In this document: piece after piece, positions 35,513 to 45,414 of the stretch | Position numbering within the stretch: the first letter of the stretch is position 1 | How the letters are laid out: the number at the start of each line of letters is the position of its first letter | DNA from: Bradyrhizobium sp. BTAi1 | GTDB taxonomy: Bacteria; Pseudomonadota; Alphaproteobacteria; Rhizobiales; Xanthobacteraceae | Reading direction: 5' to 3' | DNA: 64,000 nt | Assembly (NCBI RefSeq): GCF_000015165.1 | Contig: NC_009485.1 | Span: 1,590,001-1,654,000, forward strand | The notes under the pieces: model-generated | The model's database searches: none | What the model saw: the letters and a program-made list of their open reading frames with translations, nothing else | What the model was told of the DNA's origin: nothing | Position numbers and translations under genes: made by a program

Positions 35513-35584
35513 AATGCCAAGTCCGTCAGAGGCATAATTACGGGGATTTCAAAGCCTGCGTGCTGGTGTCGCCCGGGCTCTCGC

Positions 35585-36832
35585 ATGGGTGCATTGATGG
35601 CAGTGGTCCAATCCAGAGTGATCGTCGTTGTTGCGGGTGGCGCGCTGTGCTTCCTGGCTGGAGCAGCCTCAGTCAGCTACGTCAACGGCTGGTTGCAGTC
35701 GAGCGCCCAGATCGTGAGCCCGAGCGCAAACGCTAAGACGGATTCTCCTGAAGCCAAAATGGGCGTCGTCGGCGGCATGCCGAGCATCGAACTTAATGAG
35801 AAGCAAATGCTGACCGTCAAGGTCGAGGCGGTCAAGGACCAGGAGTTCCCGCTCGAGAAGGCGGCGGTCGGCAGCATCGATTTCAACGAAGAAATGACCC
35901 TTCAGGTCTTCACGCCGTACCAGGGGCGCATCCTGGAGACGTTCGCCAAGGTCGGCGACGAGGTCAAAAAGGGGCAAGTCCTCTTCACAATCGATAGTCC
36001 GGATTTGCTTTCAGCCGCGTCAAGCCTGATCGCAACTTCCGGCGTGCTGCAGCTGACGACGCGGGCATTGAACAGGCTCAAGACGCTCTATGAAAGCCGG
36101 GCGGTCGCCCAGAAGGATGTTGAGCAGGCAATCTCGGATCAGCAGACCGCTGAAGGCGCGCACAAAGCTGCGCGTGATGCTGTCCGTATTTTCGGCAAGA
36201 CTGACGCCGAAATTGACGCAATCATCAAGGAGCGCCGGGCCGATTCAACGCTCGTGGTGAAAAGCCCGATCAACGGTCGCATCACCGCGCGCAACGCCGC
36301 TCCCGGGTTGTTCGTCCAACCTGGCAGCGCGCCGGCGCCGTTCTCGGTTGCGGACACCTCGACCATGTGGATGATCGCCAACGTCGCTGAAAGCGACGTT
36401 TCGGCCATCCACGTCGGCCAGCACGTCAAGGTCTCTGTGATGTCGTATCCCGGCAAGATCTTCGAGGGGCACATTTCAACGATCAGTTCGAACGTCGATC
36501 CCAACACGCACCGGATGCTGGTCCGCTCCGAGATCGAGGACCCTGATCACGAATTGCGCTCCGGCATGTTCGCGCGCTTCTCGATCGTGATCGGCGCTCC
36601 CGTCAGATCACCTGCCGTGCCGCTCGACGGGGTGGTGCGCCAGGGCGATGGCACCATGACGGTATGGGTCACGATCGACAGGAAGCGTTTCACTCAACGC
36701 GTCGTCAAGATCGGCGACCAGAAGGACGGGCTGCGGCAGATCATGGAAGGGCTGCAGCCGGATGAACTCGTTGCCACCGAAGGCGCGCTGTTTCTGAGCA
36801 ACATGCTGGCTATCGGCCAGGCAGGCGGCTGA
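35585..36832 (+). CDS. RND efflux membrane-fusion protein (CusB/CzcB-like)
   Basis: 415 residues (ATG 35585; a second ATG at 35597 is equally possible). An N-terminal membrane anchor (about residues 10-30) is followed by the barrel-sandwich and hairpin region (FTPYQGRILETFAKVGDEVKKGQVLFTIDSPDL), a short alpha hairpin, and beta-barrel and proximal domains (STMWMIANVAESDVSAIHVGQ). It couples the inner-membrane pump to the outer-membrane duct. The pump gene starts 57 bases downstream. Confidence 0.92.
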   Translation: MGALMAVVQSRVIVVVAGGALCFLAGAASVSYVNGWLQSSAQIVSPSANAKTDSPEAKMGVVGGMPSIELNEKQMLTVKVEAVKDQEFPLEKAAVGSIDFNEEMTLQVFTPYQGRILETFAKVGDEVKKGQVLFTIDSPDLLSAASSLIATSGVLQLTTRALNRLKTLYESRAVAQKDVEQAISDQQTAEGAHKAARDAVRIFGKTDAEIDAIIKERRADSTLVVKSPINGRITARNAAPGLFVQPGSAPAPFSVADTSTMWMIANVAESDVSAIHVGQHVKVSVMSYPGKIFEGHISTISSNVDPNTHRMLVRSEIEDPDHELRSGMFARFSIVIGAPVRSPAVPLDGVVRQGDGTMTVWVTIDRKRFTQRVVKIGDQKDGLRQIMEGLQPDELVATEGALFLSNMLAIGQAGG

Positions 36833-36889
36833 AAAGTTGTGGATCGCATCCATCCGTCCAACAGCAACTCGATCAGAGAGGCATAAAAA

Positions 36890-39800
36890 GTGCTGAAGGG
36901 AATCCTCGCATTTGGCTTGACCCGGCGCGCCATTATCTTGTTGGGGGTGCTGGTGTTCATCTGCGGTGGGCTGATCGCGTTCCGCAACCTGAACATCGAG
37001 GCTTATCCCAATCCCGCGCCGGTCATCCTTGAAATCACCGCGCAGGCGCCGGGTCTGTCGGCCGAGGAAATGGAGCGCTACTACACGATTCCGATGGAGG
37101 TGGGTCTTGCCGTCACACCGGGCGTCGATGTCATTCGCTCGACCTCGTTCTATGGCCTCTCGTTCGTGCGAGTCACGTTCAAATACGGGGTCGAATTCTA
37201 TTTCGCCTACACCCAGGCGGCGCTCAGCCTTCAGCAGCGTGTCAACCTTCCCAACAACACGCAGCCCAATATTCAGCAGTCCAGCCAGGCGGGCGAGATC
37301 CTTCGTTATCAACTGGCCGGACCTCCGCATTTCGGATTGACCAACCTGCGTACCGTGCAGGATTGGATCGTACAGCGCCGCCTTCTGACGGTTCCCGGAG
37401 TCGTTCAGGTGAACTCGTGGGGCGGCACGACCAAGCAGTACGACGTCGAAGTCGATCTGCACAAGCTTGACGCCTACAACCTCACGCTCCAGCAAGTCAC
37501 GACTGCGCTCAGCAATTCCAATATCAATGTCGGTGGACGCGAGATCGCGGTCGGACAGCAATCGGTCAATATTCGGGGCGTTGGTTTGTTTGACAGCGGC
37601 GGCGAGAAGGACCTGACCCAGGGTTACAAGGTCAGCGATATTGAGAACGTCGTGTTGACCCAGATGAACGGCGTCCCCGTGCAGGTGAAGGACGTCGCCA
37701 AGGTCTCGGTCGGCTTCGTGCCGCGGCTCGGTATTGCCGGCCGGGACAGCAATGACGACGTGGTGATGGCCATCGTGGTCATGGGCAGAACCTATCATAC
37801 GAACGAGGTGTTGCCGCGCGTCGAGGCGGAGATTGCCAAGATGAACAGCGACGGCACCCTGCCTCCCGGGGTCAAGTTGGTGCCATTCTATGACCGCGGC
37901 ACGCTGATCTCGGTCACCACCCGCACGGTGCTGCACAACCTGATCTTTGGCTGCGCACTGGTCTTCTTGATTCAGTGGCTGTTCCTCGGTGATCTGCGCA
38001 GCGCAATTATCGTCGGCGTCAATATTCCATTCGCGTTGTTTTTCAGTGTCATTGTCCTCGTGCTGCTGGGGCAGGACGCGAATCTGCTGTCGGTCGGCGC
38101 CGTCGACTTCGGGATCATCGTGGACTCCGCCGTGATCCTCGTCGAAAACATCTTCCGGAACTTCCAGGCAAGCGACAAGCACAAGCAGGAAACTCTGGGC
38201 TACCTCTCCGAAGGTCAGTGGGGTCCGGATCCAACCCGGCCCAAACCTGGCTCTCCCAATCTCTGGACCGATCGGTTACGGCTGATTCTGGCCAGTGCAT
38301 TGCAGGTTGACAAGGCGGTGTTCTTTTCCGCTGCGATTACGGTCGCCGCTTTCGTTCCGCTGTTCACTATGCAGGGCGTGGAGGGCCAGATCTTCAATCC
38401 GATGGCCAGAACCTACGGCTATGCGCTGGTCGGAGCGCTGATCTCGACCTTTACGATTTCGCCGGTGCTGGGCTCTTTCCTGCTGCCCGAACACGTCACC
38501 GAGACAGAAACCATCGTCGTGCGTGCCTTGCGGGCGGTGTACGCTCCAGCGCTGCGCTGGGCGCTCGGCCATCGCAAGCTGGTGGCGTCCCTGGGATTGG
38601 CAATGCTGGGTGTGACCGGATTGCTGATGATGCGCCTCGGTAGCGAATTCCTGCCGCACCTGGAAGAGGGCAATCTCTGGATTCGCGCGACCATGCCGCC
38701 GACCATCGGCCTGATGTCCGGCGAACCGGTGGCTCACAAGGCACGCGAAATTCTGCTACGTCATCCCGAGATCACCACGGTGGTCACGCAGCACGGACGC
38801 CCCGACGATGGCAGCGATGCGGCAGGATTCAATAATCTGGAACTCTTTGCGCCGCTCAAGCCGTTTGACCAGTGGCCCGCCGGTCTGACCAAGGACAAGC
38901 TGACGAAGCAATTGCAGCAGGAATTCGCCGACGAGGCTCCGGGGGTCGTTTTCAACTTCTCGCAGTACATTCAGGACAATTTCGAGGAGCAGCTGTCCGG
39001 AGTCAAAGGCGCGAACTCGGCCAAGATAGTCGGGCCCGACCTCGTGACCCTCGAGGAGCTTGCGCGACAGGTCCGGCACGAAATGGCCCAGGTCCGGGGC
39101 ATCGAGGATCTCGACGTGTTCTGGGTGCGCGGTCAGCCCAATCTGAACATCAAGGTCGATCGGGAGCGGGCGGCCCGGTACGGACTCAATACCGGTGACG
39201 TCAACACCCTGGTCCAGGCGGCGCTTGGAGGCGCGCATGCGACCGCATTGCTCGAAGCGGACCGTCAGTTCAACGTCGTGGTCCGTCTGCCGGCGGAGTA
39301 CCGGGAAAGCCTTGAGGCGGTTCGCAACATCAAGGTCGGTATCAACACTCCGGCAGCAGCAAATGCCTATATACCTTTGAGCGAGTTGGCCGACATCACT
39401 CTCGATACCGGCTCATCCTACATCTATCACGAGAGTCGCGAGCGCTACATTCCGGTCAAGTTCAGCGTGCGAGATCGCGATCTTGGCGGCGCCGTTGCCG
39501 AAGCCCAGGAACGGATCGCGGAGAACGTGAAGCTGCCGCCGGGCTACCGGGTGTTATGGGCCGGCGAGTTCGAATCGCTGCAGCTCGCCAAGAAGCGACT
39601 CGAAGTGATCGTGCCCATCAGCCTGGCGATGATTCTGGTTCTTCTCTACGGGCTCTTCAATTCGCTGCGCGACAGTCTGCTGGCGCTGGCCGGCATTCCA
39701 TTCGCCGTTGCTGGCGGCATCATTGCGCTATACGTGACCGGCCTCGATTTCAGCATCTCGGCGGCGATCGGGTTCGTCTCGCTATTCGGCGTGTCCGTCA

Positions 39801-40129
39801 TGGACGGCATTCTGATGATCACCTACTACAACCAGGCGCGGCAAGGAGTGGCGGACTCTGTCGAAGCGATGTTCCAGGCCTCAACGCAGCGGATGCGGCC
39901 GATGCTGATGACGGCAATGTCGGCCTGCATCGGACTTTTTCCGGCCGCCCTCTCCGAGGGCATCGGCGCCCAGGTGCAGCGGCCGCTCGCCACCGTGGTC
40001 GTGGGTGGCATGCTGATCGGGCCGATCATGCTCCTGGTGGTGGTGCCGGCACTTCGAGTGATGTTGCTTGGCAGAGAAGGAGAGGCGTCGGGGGCAGGCG
40101 ATGCCAGTAGCTTCGCACCTGCCGAGTAA
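36890..40129 (+). CDS. RND efflux pump, heavy-metal (CzcA-like) type
   Basis: 1079 residues from a GTG at 36890. Twelve membrane segments and two large periplasmic loops are arranged as in RND pumps. The TM4 region reads AVDFGIIVDSAVILVEN, matching the DFG-x3-D-x3-x-EN pattern used to recognise heavy-metal-efflux RND proteins, with Ser after the second Asp where CzcA has Gly. The substrate cannot be told from this alone. Partners: the membrane-fusion gene just upstream and the divergent NodT-type gene. The following small secreted protein starts 13 bases after the stop. Confidence 0.92.
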   Translation: MLKGILAFGLTRRAIILLGVLVFICGGLIAFRNLNIEAYPNPAPVILEITAQAPGLSAEEMERYYTIPMEVGLAVTPGVDVIRSTSFYGLSFVRVTFKYGVEFYFAYTQAALSLQQRVNLPNNTQPNIQQSSQAGEILRYQLAGPPHFGLTNLRTVQDWIVQRRLLTVPGVVQVNSWGGTTKQYDVEVDLHKLDAYNLTLQQVTTALSNSNINVGGREIAVGQQSVNIRGVGLFDSGGEKDLTQGYKVSDIENVVLTQMNGVPVQVKDVAKVSVGFVPRLGIAGRDSNDDVVMAIVVMGRTYHTNEVLPRVEAEIAKMNSDGTLPPGVKLVPFYDRGTLISVTTRTVLHNLIFGCALVFLIQWLFLGDLRSAIIVGVNIPFALFFSVIVLVLLGQDANLLSVGAVDFGIIVDSAVILVENIFRNFQASDKHKQETLGYLSEGQWGPDPTRPKPGSPNLWTDRLRLILASALQVDKAVFFSAAITVAAFVPLFTMQGVEGQIFNPMARTYGYALVGALISTFTISPVLGSFLLPEHVTETETIVVRALRAVYAPALRWALGHRKLVASLGLAMLGVTGLLMMRLGSEFLPHLEEGNLWIRATMPPTIGLMSGEPVAHKAREILLRHPEITTVVTQHGRPDDGSDAAGFNNLELFAPLKPFDQWPAGLTKDKLTKQLQQEFADEAPGVVFNFSQYIQDNFEEQLSGVKGANSAKIVGPDLVTLEELARQVRHEMAQVRGIEDLDVFWVRGQPNLNIKVDRERAARYGLNTGDVNTLVQAALGGAHATALLEADRQFNVVVRLPAEYRESLEAVRNIKVGINTPAAANAYIPLSELADITLDTGSSYIYHESRERYIPVKFSVRDRDLGGAVAEAQERIAENVKLPPGYRVLWAGEFESLQLAKKRLEVIVPISLAMILVLLYGLFNSLRDSLLALAGIPFAVAGGIIALYVTGLDFSISAAIGFVSLFGVSVMDGILMITYYNQARQGVADSVEAMFQASTQRMRPMLMTAMSACIGLFPAALSEGIGAQVQRPLATVVVGGMLIGPIMLLVVVPALRVMLLGREGEASGAGDASSFAPAE

Positions 40130-40142
40130 GCGAGGGGCTCTC

Positions 40143-40697
40143 ATGGTTGCAGGCCGTACCTGTGGAATCCGCTTCGTCTGGCTCGTTGGCATCGCGCTCA
40201 GCGTTTCAGTCATAGGTCCAGCCATCGCCCAGGATGCCGGGGGTGGGGTTGAGGCAACGCCGGCATCGGGCACAGGAGCCGATCAAGGCAACGGTGGGTC
40301 GGCCAAAGGCGGCGGGCCGGATGTCAACATGCTGTTTGCGCCGAAAGGCAAGGGTGGCAAGGGATCACCACCGAGCGGGTTTGGCAAGGTGCAGGGAGCA
40401 GGCGTGGGCCCGATCCAGCCCACTGCAAGCGCAAAGCTGCAAACCGCCGGCCCCGCGACTGCGAGTTCGAACAACGGGACGCTCCCGGGGAAGGCCTCGA
40501 CGGCCGCGCGTGCCCCGATCGCAGCGCCTCCGGGCGATCAGGCGTCCAGTTCATCGAGAAATGCCGCGGCTGCCAACGGTTCAAGCGTCAACGGCACCAG
40601 CATGGTCCGGCCAGCCGACCGAACAGCGGCCGTGGGGGGCCCGACCAAAACCGCTGTTGGCGTGTTGAGCGGGAGTAGCCTCACGAAGCGTCAGTAA
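40143..40697 (+). CDS. Secreted low-complexity protein linked to the efflux genes
   Basis: 184 residues from ATG 40143; ATG 40101, overlapping the pump gene, is possible. A signal peptide ends near AIA-QD (residue about 29). The mature part is rich in Gly, Ala, Ser, Thr and Pro with few charged residues and no recognised domain. Its position directly after the pump gene suggests cotranscription. It could be a periplasmic linker or metal-binding-free scaffold; function unknown. Confidence 0.6.
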   Translation: MVAGRTCGIRFVWLVGIALSVSVIGPAIAQDAGGGVEATPASGTGADQGNGGSAKGGGPDVNMLFAPKGKGGKGSPPSGFGKVQGAGVGPIQPTASAKLQTAGPATASSNNGTLPGKASTAARAPIAAPPGDQASSSSRNAAAANGSSVNGTSMVRPADRTAAVGGPTKTAVGVLSGSSLTKRQ

Positions 40698-40799
40698 GAG
40701 CTTACGATGGCCAGATGGTTCGATCGGATGATGGGAAGTGGACGAGCACTACTGGCGCTGTCGCCAAGAGAAGCGCTATCGTTGGATCGTTCCAGGACA

Positions 40800-41147
40800 A
40801 TGAAGAAGGTGGATGCAGTTACGGCAGAAAGCGGACGGGAAAAGATACGAGAACTTCTTCGACTCGAACTCGATTGTGCGGCCGACTCCTCACTGAGAAC
40901 GGGTAACCTGACCGCCGCAAAGATCCTTCGGAAGCTTGCTGAAACGACACGGCACGTGGACGTATCGGTGTTACAGGCTTATGCGCAATTGCTTGATGAC
41001 ATCGTTCCCGGCACATCGTCCGACGAACTTCGCAATATTGGTTCTGGATGGTTTCCTGAGAGCGCTGCCGAATATGTGCAACGGCTGGTGTTGGTCCAAT
41101 GCCCCGATCGGATTTCGCTTCAGACGGCTAACAAACGGAAGGTCTGA
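40800..41147 (+). CDS. Hypothetical helical protein
   Basis: 115 residues from ATG 40800 (AGGA close upstream); an in-frame ATG at 40707 would give 146. The sequence is soluble and mostly helical (IRELLRLELDCAADSSLRTG, then ILRKLAETTRHVDVSVLQAYAQLLDDI). No family recognised. It is convergent with the response-regulator gene and may end the efflux transcript. Confidence 0.5.
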   Translation: MKKVDAVTAESGREKIRELLRLELDCAADSSLRTGNLTAAKILRKLAETTRHVDVSVLQAYAQLLDDIVPGTSSDELRNIGSGWFPESAAEYVQRLVLVQCPDRISLQTANKRKV

Positions 41148-41204
41148 GTGCTTGCGCTCGAGGAGGAGCGCATATCCATTGGAGTCTCCCAACCGATCGG
41201 AAGA

Positions 41205-41810
41205 TCAAGGTTCGATCAGCTTGCCAGTAACCGCCTTGATGGCGGCCTGAGTCCGGGTCGCGACCCCGAGCTTGATCCGGGCGTTGTCGATGTGAAAGTC
41301 GACCGTGCGTTTGCTCAGTCCCAGAATCTTGGCGATTTCGGCCGAGGTCTTGCCGCGCGCGACCCATGTCAGGGTTTCAATCTCGCGATGGTTCAGATTT
41401 ACCTCCTTGACCCAGACGTCGGTTCGCGCAACGTGGGCGAGGCGTGCGTTGATGATCGACACCAGAATGTCGAAATCGATGGGCTTGGTGACGTAATCGT
41501 CCGCACCAAGCTGCCGCCCCTTCAGTTCGTTTCTTCGATCGGTAAGGGCGGTGAGGAAAATGAACGGCATGTTATTGAATCGAGGCGCGATCTTCGTGAG
41601 GTGCTCTAGAACCTCGAATCCGGACATCACGCGCATGTTGATGTCGCACAGGACCAGATCGGGCATTGTTCTGAAAATCGCTGCGAAACCCTCTCCGCCG
41701 TCATAGGCCAGCGTGACGTCGAATCCTCGCTCCGTCAGCTCTTCGACGATCAGGGCTGCCGTCTCGCGATCATCCTCGATACAGAGAATTTTCCTCTTAT
41801 TAGTCGCCAT
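41205..41810 (-). CDS. Response regulator, receiver plus LuxR-type HTH
   Basis: 201 residues from ATG 41810; the frame is open to 41882. The receiver domain has the acidic pair in CIEDD, phospho-acceptor D56 (LVLCDINMR), Thr in FLTALTD and Lys in YVTKP. The C-terminal LuxR/FixJ-type helix-turn-helix reads LTWVARGKTSAEIAKILGLS, then KRTVDFHIDNARIKLG. It is divergent from a histidine kinase gene 180 bases away, probably its partner. Confidence 0.9.
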   Translation of the reverse strand: MATNKRKILCIEDDRETAALIVEELTERGFDVTLAYDGGEGFAAIFRTMPDLVLCDINMRVMSGFEVLEHLTKIAPRFNNMPFIFLTALTDRRNELKGRQLGADDYVTKPIDFDILVSIINARLAHVARTDVWVKEVNLNHREIETLTWVARGKTSAEIAKILGLSKRTVDFHIDNARIKLGVATRTQAAIKAVTGKLIEP

Positions 41811-41915
41811 CGCTGCGTCTCTGGATCGCGGAAAAGCACTGACCTCTTGACCTAGCTCGCCCACGGGAGGCTGTAGTTCCACCAGCCCTTAAAAGGTATC
41901 CGGAACCGACGCAAA

Positions 41916-41929
41916 TGTGATAAATCACA
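41916..41929. promoter_or_regulatory. Perfect dyad between response regulator and kinase
   Basis: TGTGATAAATCACA is a perfect palindrome (TGTGA-N4-TCACA) between the divergent two-component genes, 64 bases before the kinase start. The 14-base span equals that of FNR-type sites, with CRP-like half-sites. A near copy lies in the efflux promoter region at 35472. Confidence 0.5.
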
Positions 41930-41992
41930 GTAGCAGTTGAAAGCGAAAATCCGAGAAGTTCAAGAGGCTTAGTCACAACCGAAAAGAGCGGC

Positions 41993-43588
41993 ATGCGCGC
42001 GCGTTCGCTGAAATCTGTTCTGTCATTGGTATTCCTGTTCTTCTTTCTGCTGATCGTCGCCTTGGGCTTGTTCAGCATCGAGCGGCTGCGGGAGTTCAAC
42101 GGGATCTCGGCGGACGTGCGTGACATCTGGCTGCCGAGCACCCGATTCGTCGGGGATCTCAACAACTTTACCTCGGACTTCCGGGCCGCCGAGGGGCGCT
42201 ATCTACTCTCTCCAAGGCAGGAGTCGGGGCCTGGCAGGAAGGAGATCGAAGGCCTCGGAAAAGCGGTGACGCAGGCGCAAACAGGCTACGAAAGCCTCCG
42301 CCAGGCGCCGTCTGCCGCCGCGCTCTACGCCAAGTTCAAGGAGAATTGGACCGTCTACCGCGAAGTGGTGGGCCGCGTCCTGCAGCTGCATGAAGCGGGC
42401 CGTACTTCGGAGGCCGTCAACCTCTACCGCACCACCTCGCAATCGGCCTATGACGCGAGCAGCGACGCGCTGGACGGTATTACGCGCCTCAATATTGAGA
42501 GTGCAATTGCCGCAAGCAATGCGGCGGATACTGCTTACCGGCATTCAAGGGCCCTGATCATCCTCGCCATGAGTATTGCAGTAGTGTTGGTCATGGGAGC
42601 GCTTTTCTATGTGAAGCGCTTTATCTCGACGCCCTTGCTCGAGCTTGCGGCCGGCATGCGAAAGCTTGCGCGAAACGACGCCGACATTGAGATACGCGGT
42701 GCCGACCGCATCGATGAAATCGGCGAAATGGCCCGCGCGCTAAGTGTCTTCCGCACGAACGCTATTGAGTTAATGCTCAGTCAACGCTCGTTGTCACAAC
42801 AGGCGAGCATGCTGGAAGAGAGGCTCGCGGAGGAGCAGCGGTTAAGCCAGCTGCGGCAGGATTTCGTATCGATGGCCTCGCACGAATTCCGCACGCCGCT
42901 AACCGTAATCGACGGGCAGGCGCAGCGTCTTGCCAAAACGAGCAAAGATGCCACGAGCGCTGACATCGTCGAGCGCGCGGGAAAGATCCGCAAAGCGGTG
43001 TTCCGTATGACTACGGTAATCGACAAACTCCTCAATTTCTCGAGTCTGGTTGAAGGTAAGGCGGAACTCTATTTTCACCCCGCTGAAACCGATCTGCGGG
43101 GAGTCTTGGAAGAGGTTTGTAACGTCCATCGTGAGGTCGCTCCGCAGGCGAACATATCGCAAAGGCTGGGCACTTCGCCGTTGCCTGTGTTCGGCGACGT
43201 CAAATTGCTGTTTCAGATGTTCGGCAATCTCATATCAAACGCTCTCAAATATTCTCCCGACGGCAGTTCTATTGAGGTCATCGCAGCGACGGAGGGAGAT
43301 AAGATTGCGGTTTCTGTCCGCGATCGCGGGATGGGTATTCCTCAAAGGGACCTCGCGAACATCTTTGATCGCTACACCCGCGGCAGCAATGCTTCAGGGA
43401 TCGTGGGCACTGGTGTAGGTTTATACCTGGTCAAGATTGTTGCCGAACTGCATAACGGCAGCGTTGTTGTAGACAGCATCGAGGACGAAGGATCCTGCTT
43501 CACGGTTCGCCTGCCTTCGTTGCGTGTAGATAACCATCCGAACTCTCCTGAAGCGAACCTTCGGCCGGCAACATTGGGCGATAGGTAG
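41993..43588 (+). CDS. Membrane sensor histidine kinase
   Basis: 531 residues. TM1 (about residues 10-28), a periplasmic four-helix-bundle-type sensor region (about 30-185), TM2 (about 188-208), HAMP (about 208-262), then HisKA with H297 in ASHEFRTPL, and HATPase_c with an N box (NLISNALKYSP), DRGMGIP and GTGVGLYLVK. It probably phosphorylates the divergent LuxR-type regulator. Closeness to the RND genes makes a link to efflux or envelope stress plausible. Confidence 0.92.
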   Translation: MRARSLKSVLSLVFLFFFLLIVALGLFSIERLREFNGISADVRDIWLPSTRFVGDLNNFTSDFRAAEGRYLLSPRQESGPGRKEIEGLGKAVTQAQTGYESLRQAPSAAALYAKFKENWTVYREVVGRVLQLHEAGRTSEAVNLYRTTSQSAYDASSDALDGITRLNIESAIAASNAADTAYRHSRALIILAMSIAVVLVMGALFYVKRFISTPLLELAAGMRKLARNDADIEIRGADRIDEIGEMARALSVFRTNAIELMLSQRSLSQQASMLEERLAEEQRLSQLRQDFVSMASHEFRTPLTVIDGQAQRLAKTSKDATSADIVERAGKIRKAVFRMTTVIDKLLNFSSLVEGKAELYFHPAETDLRGVLEEVCNVHREVAPQANISQRLGTSPLPVFGDVKLLFQMFGNLISNALKYSPDGSSIEVIAATEGDKIAVSVRDRGMGIPQRDLANIFDRYTRGSNASGIVGTGVGLYLVKIVAELHNGSVVVDSIEDEGSCFTVRLPSLRVDNHPNSPEANLRPATLGDR

Positions 43589-43605
43589 CAAGTCGGTGAG
43601 CGGGG

Positions 43606-43941
43606 TCATTTGGATTTTGCCCGAGCCTGGTCTCTAAAATAGCGAAAGTAAGAGGCCTTGGTGACCAGGAGGCCGACACGGAGACTGGATTTCGCGAACC
43701 GTTCGAACCGAATTTTTTCTCCCTTCACGAACCTGAACTTTTCCGCGGTGGGGGCCCGGCCGGCGATCACCTCGGTTTCCGCCGCAGCTCTAATGATCGT
43801 TTGATTCGTGTACGCAGTCGAGCAAGCAGCTCTTCTTCGACGGCTCACGGGCGGCTCTCTTTCGACAGCTAGGGCGGCAGCATGAATCTGGACCCCATTC
43901 AGCGTGCCGCCAGCGCCATTGTAAACTGTTACGATGGACAT
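43606..43941 (-). CDS. Hypothetical protein, doubtful
   Basis: 111 residues, Arg/Ala-rich, with no recognised domain. The C-terminal part (FVKGEKIRFERFAKSSLRVG) looks like a coding sequence but not like any family I know. No clear SD. It may be a decayed gene. Confidence 0.3.
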   Translation of the reverse strand: MSIVTVYNGAGGTLNGVQIHAAALAVEREPPVSRRRRAACSTAYTNQTIIRAAAETEVIAGRAPTAEKFRFVKGEKIRFERFAKSSLRVGLLVTKASYFRYFRDQARAKSK

Positions 43942-44111
43942 CCCGGATACGGGATTTGTGACAGTTAGGGTTCAGCTTGGAATTGATTTCAGGCTGGCAG
44001 TTGGCTCGAAGCAGGGATGGTCCCGCTAGATGCTCGTATTTGTCTCAGGTTATTTGAGGGCACGGCCGTGTTACCGACCAACTATCTTGCCGAAATCCGT
44101 CGGGATCGCCC

Positions 44112-44420
44112 ATGGCCACGTTGCTTGTTTCTCTCGCTCAAGCCGCCTTGCTGACCTTCGCTGGTCATGCCGAGCCGGCATTGGATCGCGGGCTGCGGCC
44201 GCCTCTCGAGCTCGTCAGGCTGGTGTGCGACCAATACTGCACCTGCTGGCGGACGCGTTATCAAGAGCGCAGGCCAATGCTTGATTATCGTGATGATCAG
44301 GCTTGTCTCGTTCGACAGTATGATCGGGCCTACTACAACAACTACTACCGGGCAGGGCCGGCAGTGGGGCTTGGGTTCGAGCGCCGATACCGCGTCCGGG
44401 AATTCCCGTTCCCATACTAG
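44112..44420 (+). CDS. Small secreted protein
   Basis: 102 residues. The N-terminus (MATLLVSLAQAALLTFAGHA) looks like a signal peptide, followed by a basic, Tyr- and Cys-containing part (VCDQYCTCWRTRYQ, then RAYYNNYYRAGP) that ends in FPFPY. Small secreted proteins of this style are common in Bradyrhizobium. Function unknown. Confidence 0.5.
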   Translation: MATLLVSLAQAALLTFAGHAEPALDRGLRPPLELVRLVCDQYCTCWRTRYQERRPMLDYRDDQACLVRQYDRAYYNNYYRAGPAVGLGFERRYRVREFPFPY

Positions 44421-44580
44421 GTCGTGTGAATTTTAGATGAGGATGTTTCCTCGAAATAAGACGGATGAGCGTCAATCGGCATTTCTTGCGAAATACTCGC
44501 AAAGCCATCCGCGAGGGATCCTGTACTTTCACCCGATATGCGATTACAATTGTTTGACTTTCGCTTTTACGAGAACTGCA

Positions 44581-44829
44581 ATGTGCCGCGCCAGCTTGCT
44601 AACGTTGATAGTGGCGTTAGCGGCCGCATTCTCGTCGGACAGCTGGGCCGCTGGATCGTTTCAGACCAAGGCAGCTCTCCAGAACGTCGTGAGGGCCGAT
44701 GTGGCAGTTCCCGCGCCGCAGAGTTCGGAGCCCGCCGCTTCTCCGAGCGATTTTCTTCCTGGTTGCGGAAAGTGGCGCGTACGCGATCCGCAAACCCATG
44801 CCTGCCGTGGTCCGGGGGACGTCAGATAA
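44581..44829 (+). CDS. Small secreted Cys-containing protein
   Basis: 82 residues from ATG 44581. A signal peptide ends near SWA-AG (residue about 27). The C-terminus GCGKWRVRDPQTHACRGPGD has the CxxxxxxDPxTHxC pattern seen in many short periplasmic proteins of Bradyrhizobium. Function unknown. The open frame extends to 44437 but the upstream part has no signal sequence. Confidence 0.55.
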   Translation: MCRASLLTLIVALAAAFSSDSWAAGSFQTKAALQNVVRADVAVPAPQSSEPAASPSDFLPGCGKWRVRDPQTHACRGPGDVR

Positions 44830-45414
44830 CGAGCCTGGGCGCCATCGGCATCACGCCCTCGCCAGATCATGACGCTCGTCGCAAACTGCTGTCACGGACA
44901 TCGACTCGGATTTCGACAGGTTGGTCCTTGCACAAAAACTGTTAAATGGCCTGGTCAGATGATGTGATTACTGCGCTGGTCCCGTTGTCTTCGCTTTTGT
45001 CGATCGCCGAGGCCCAACCACAATCCGAAACGCTCTAGCGATCGCGTGGCAGACAAGACGACCAGAAGACTGCTGTGTGGAATTCCGCGCTGTCGCTTGA
45101 GCATCATCGCATAGCGCAGGGTTCTGCTTGCAAGGCGAAGCGCTGCAATTGCCCCCCAGCGTCGCACTTCAGCGATGATCGTCCTGATCACTTTGTACCT
45201 TTACCCTTTGACCGGATTAGCGGCCCGATCGCTCGTCATTTGAGCCACTCCGGCTGTGAGCAAAATGGCGAGGCGACACGGCGAAGTTTACCATGCCGCC
45301 ACCCGATGACGGGCTGCCATTTTTGTGAATCGCAAGCGGCCTTTGTTGCCTGCCAAGGCTGACACCCAGGTGTGCAGCCAGAGCGCTTGAGCAACAAAGG
45401 CCAAGACATCGGCC
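44830..45414. other. Region without recognisable gene
   Basis: About 585 bases before the end of the porin gene. Open frames on both strands (for example 44955-45191 minus, 45075-45362 plus) have no SD or known content. No clear repeat or terminator. Confidence 0.35.

Noticed and set aside
36608..38182. 524-codon open frame on the minus strand
   Set aside because: It is antisense to the membrane-fusion and RND pump genes. Its product is His/Asp-rich with no family pattern, as expected from an antisense frame.
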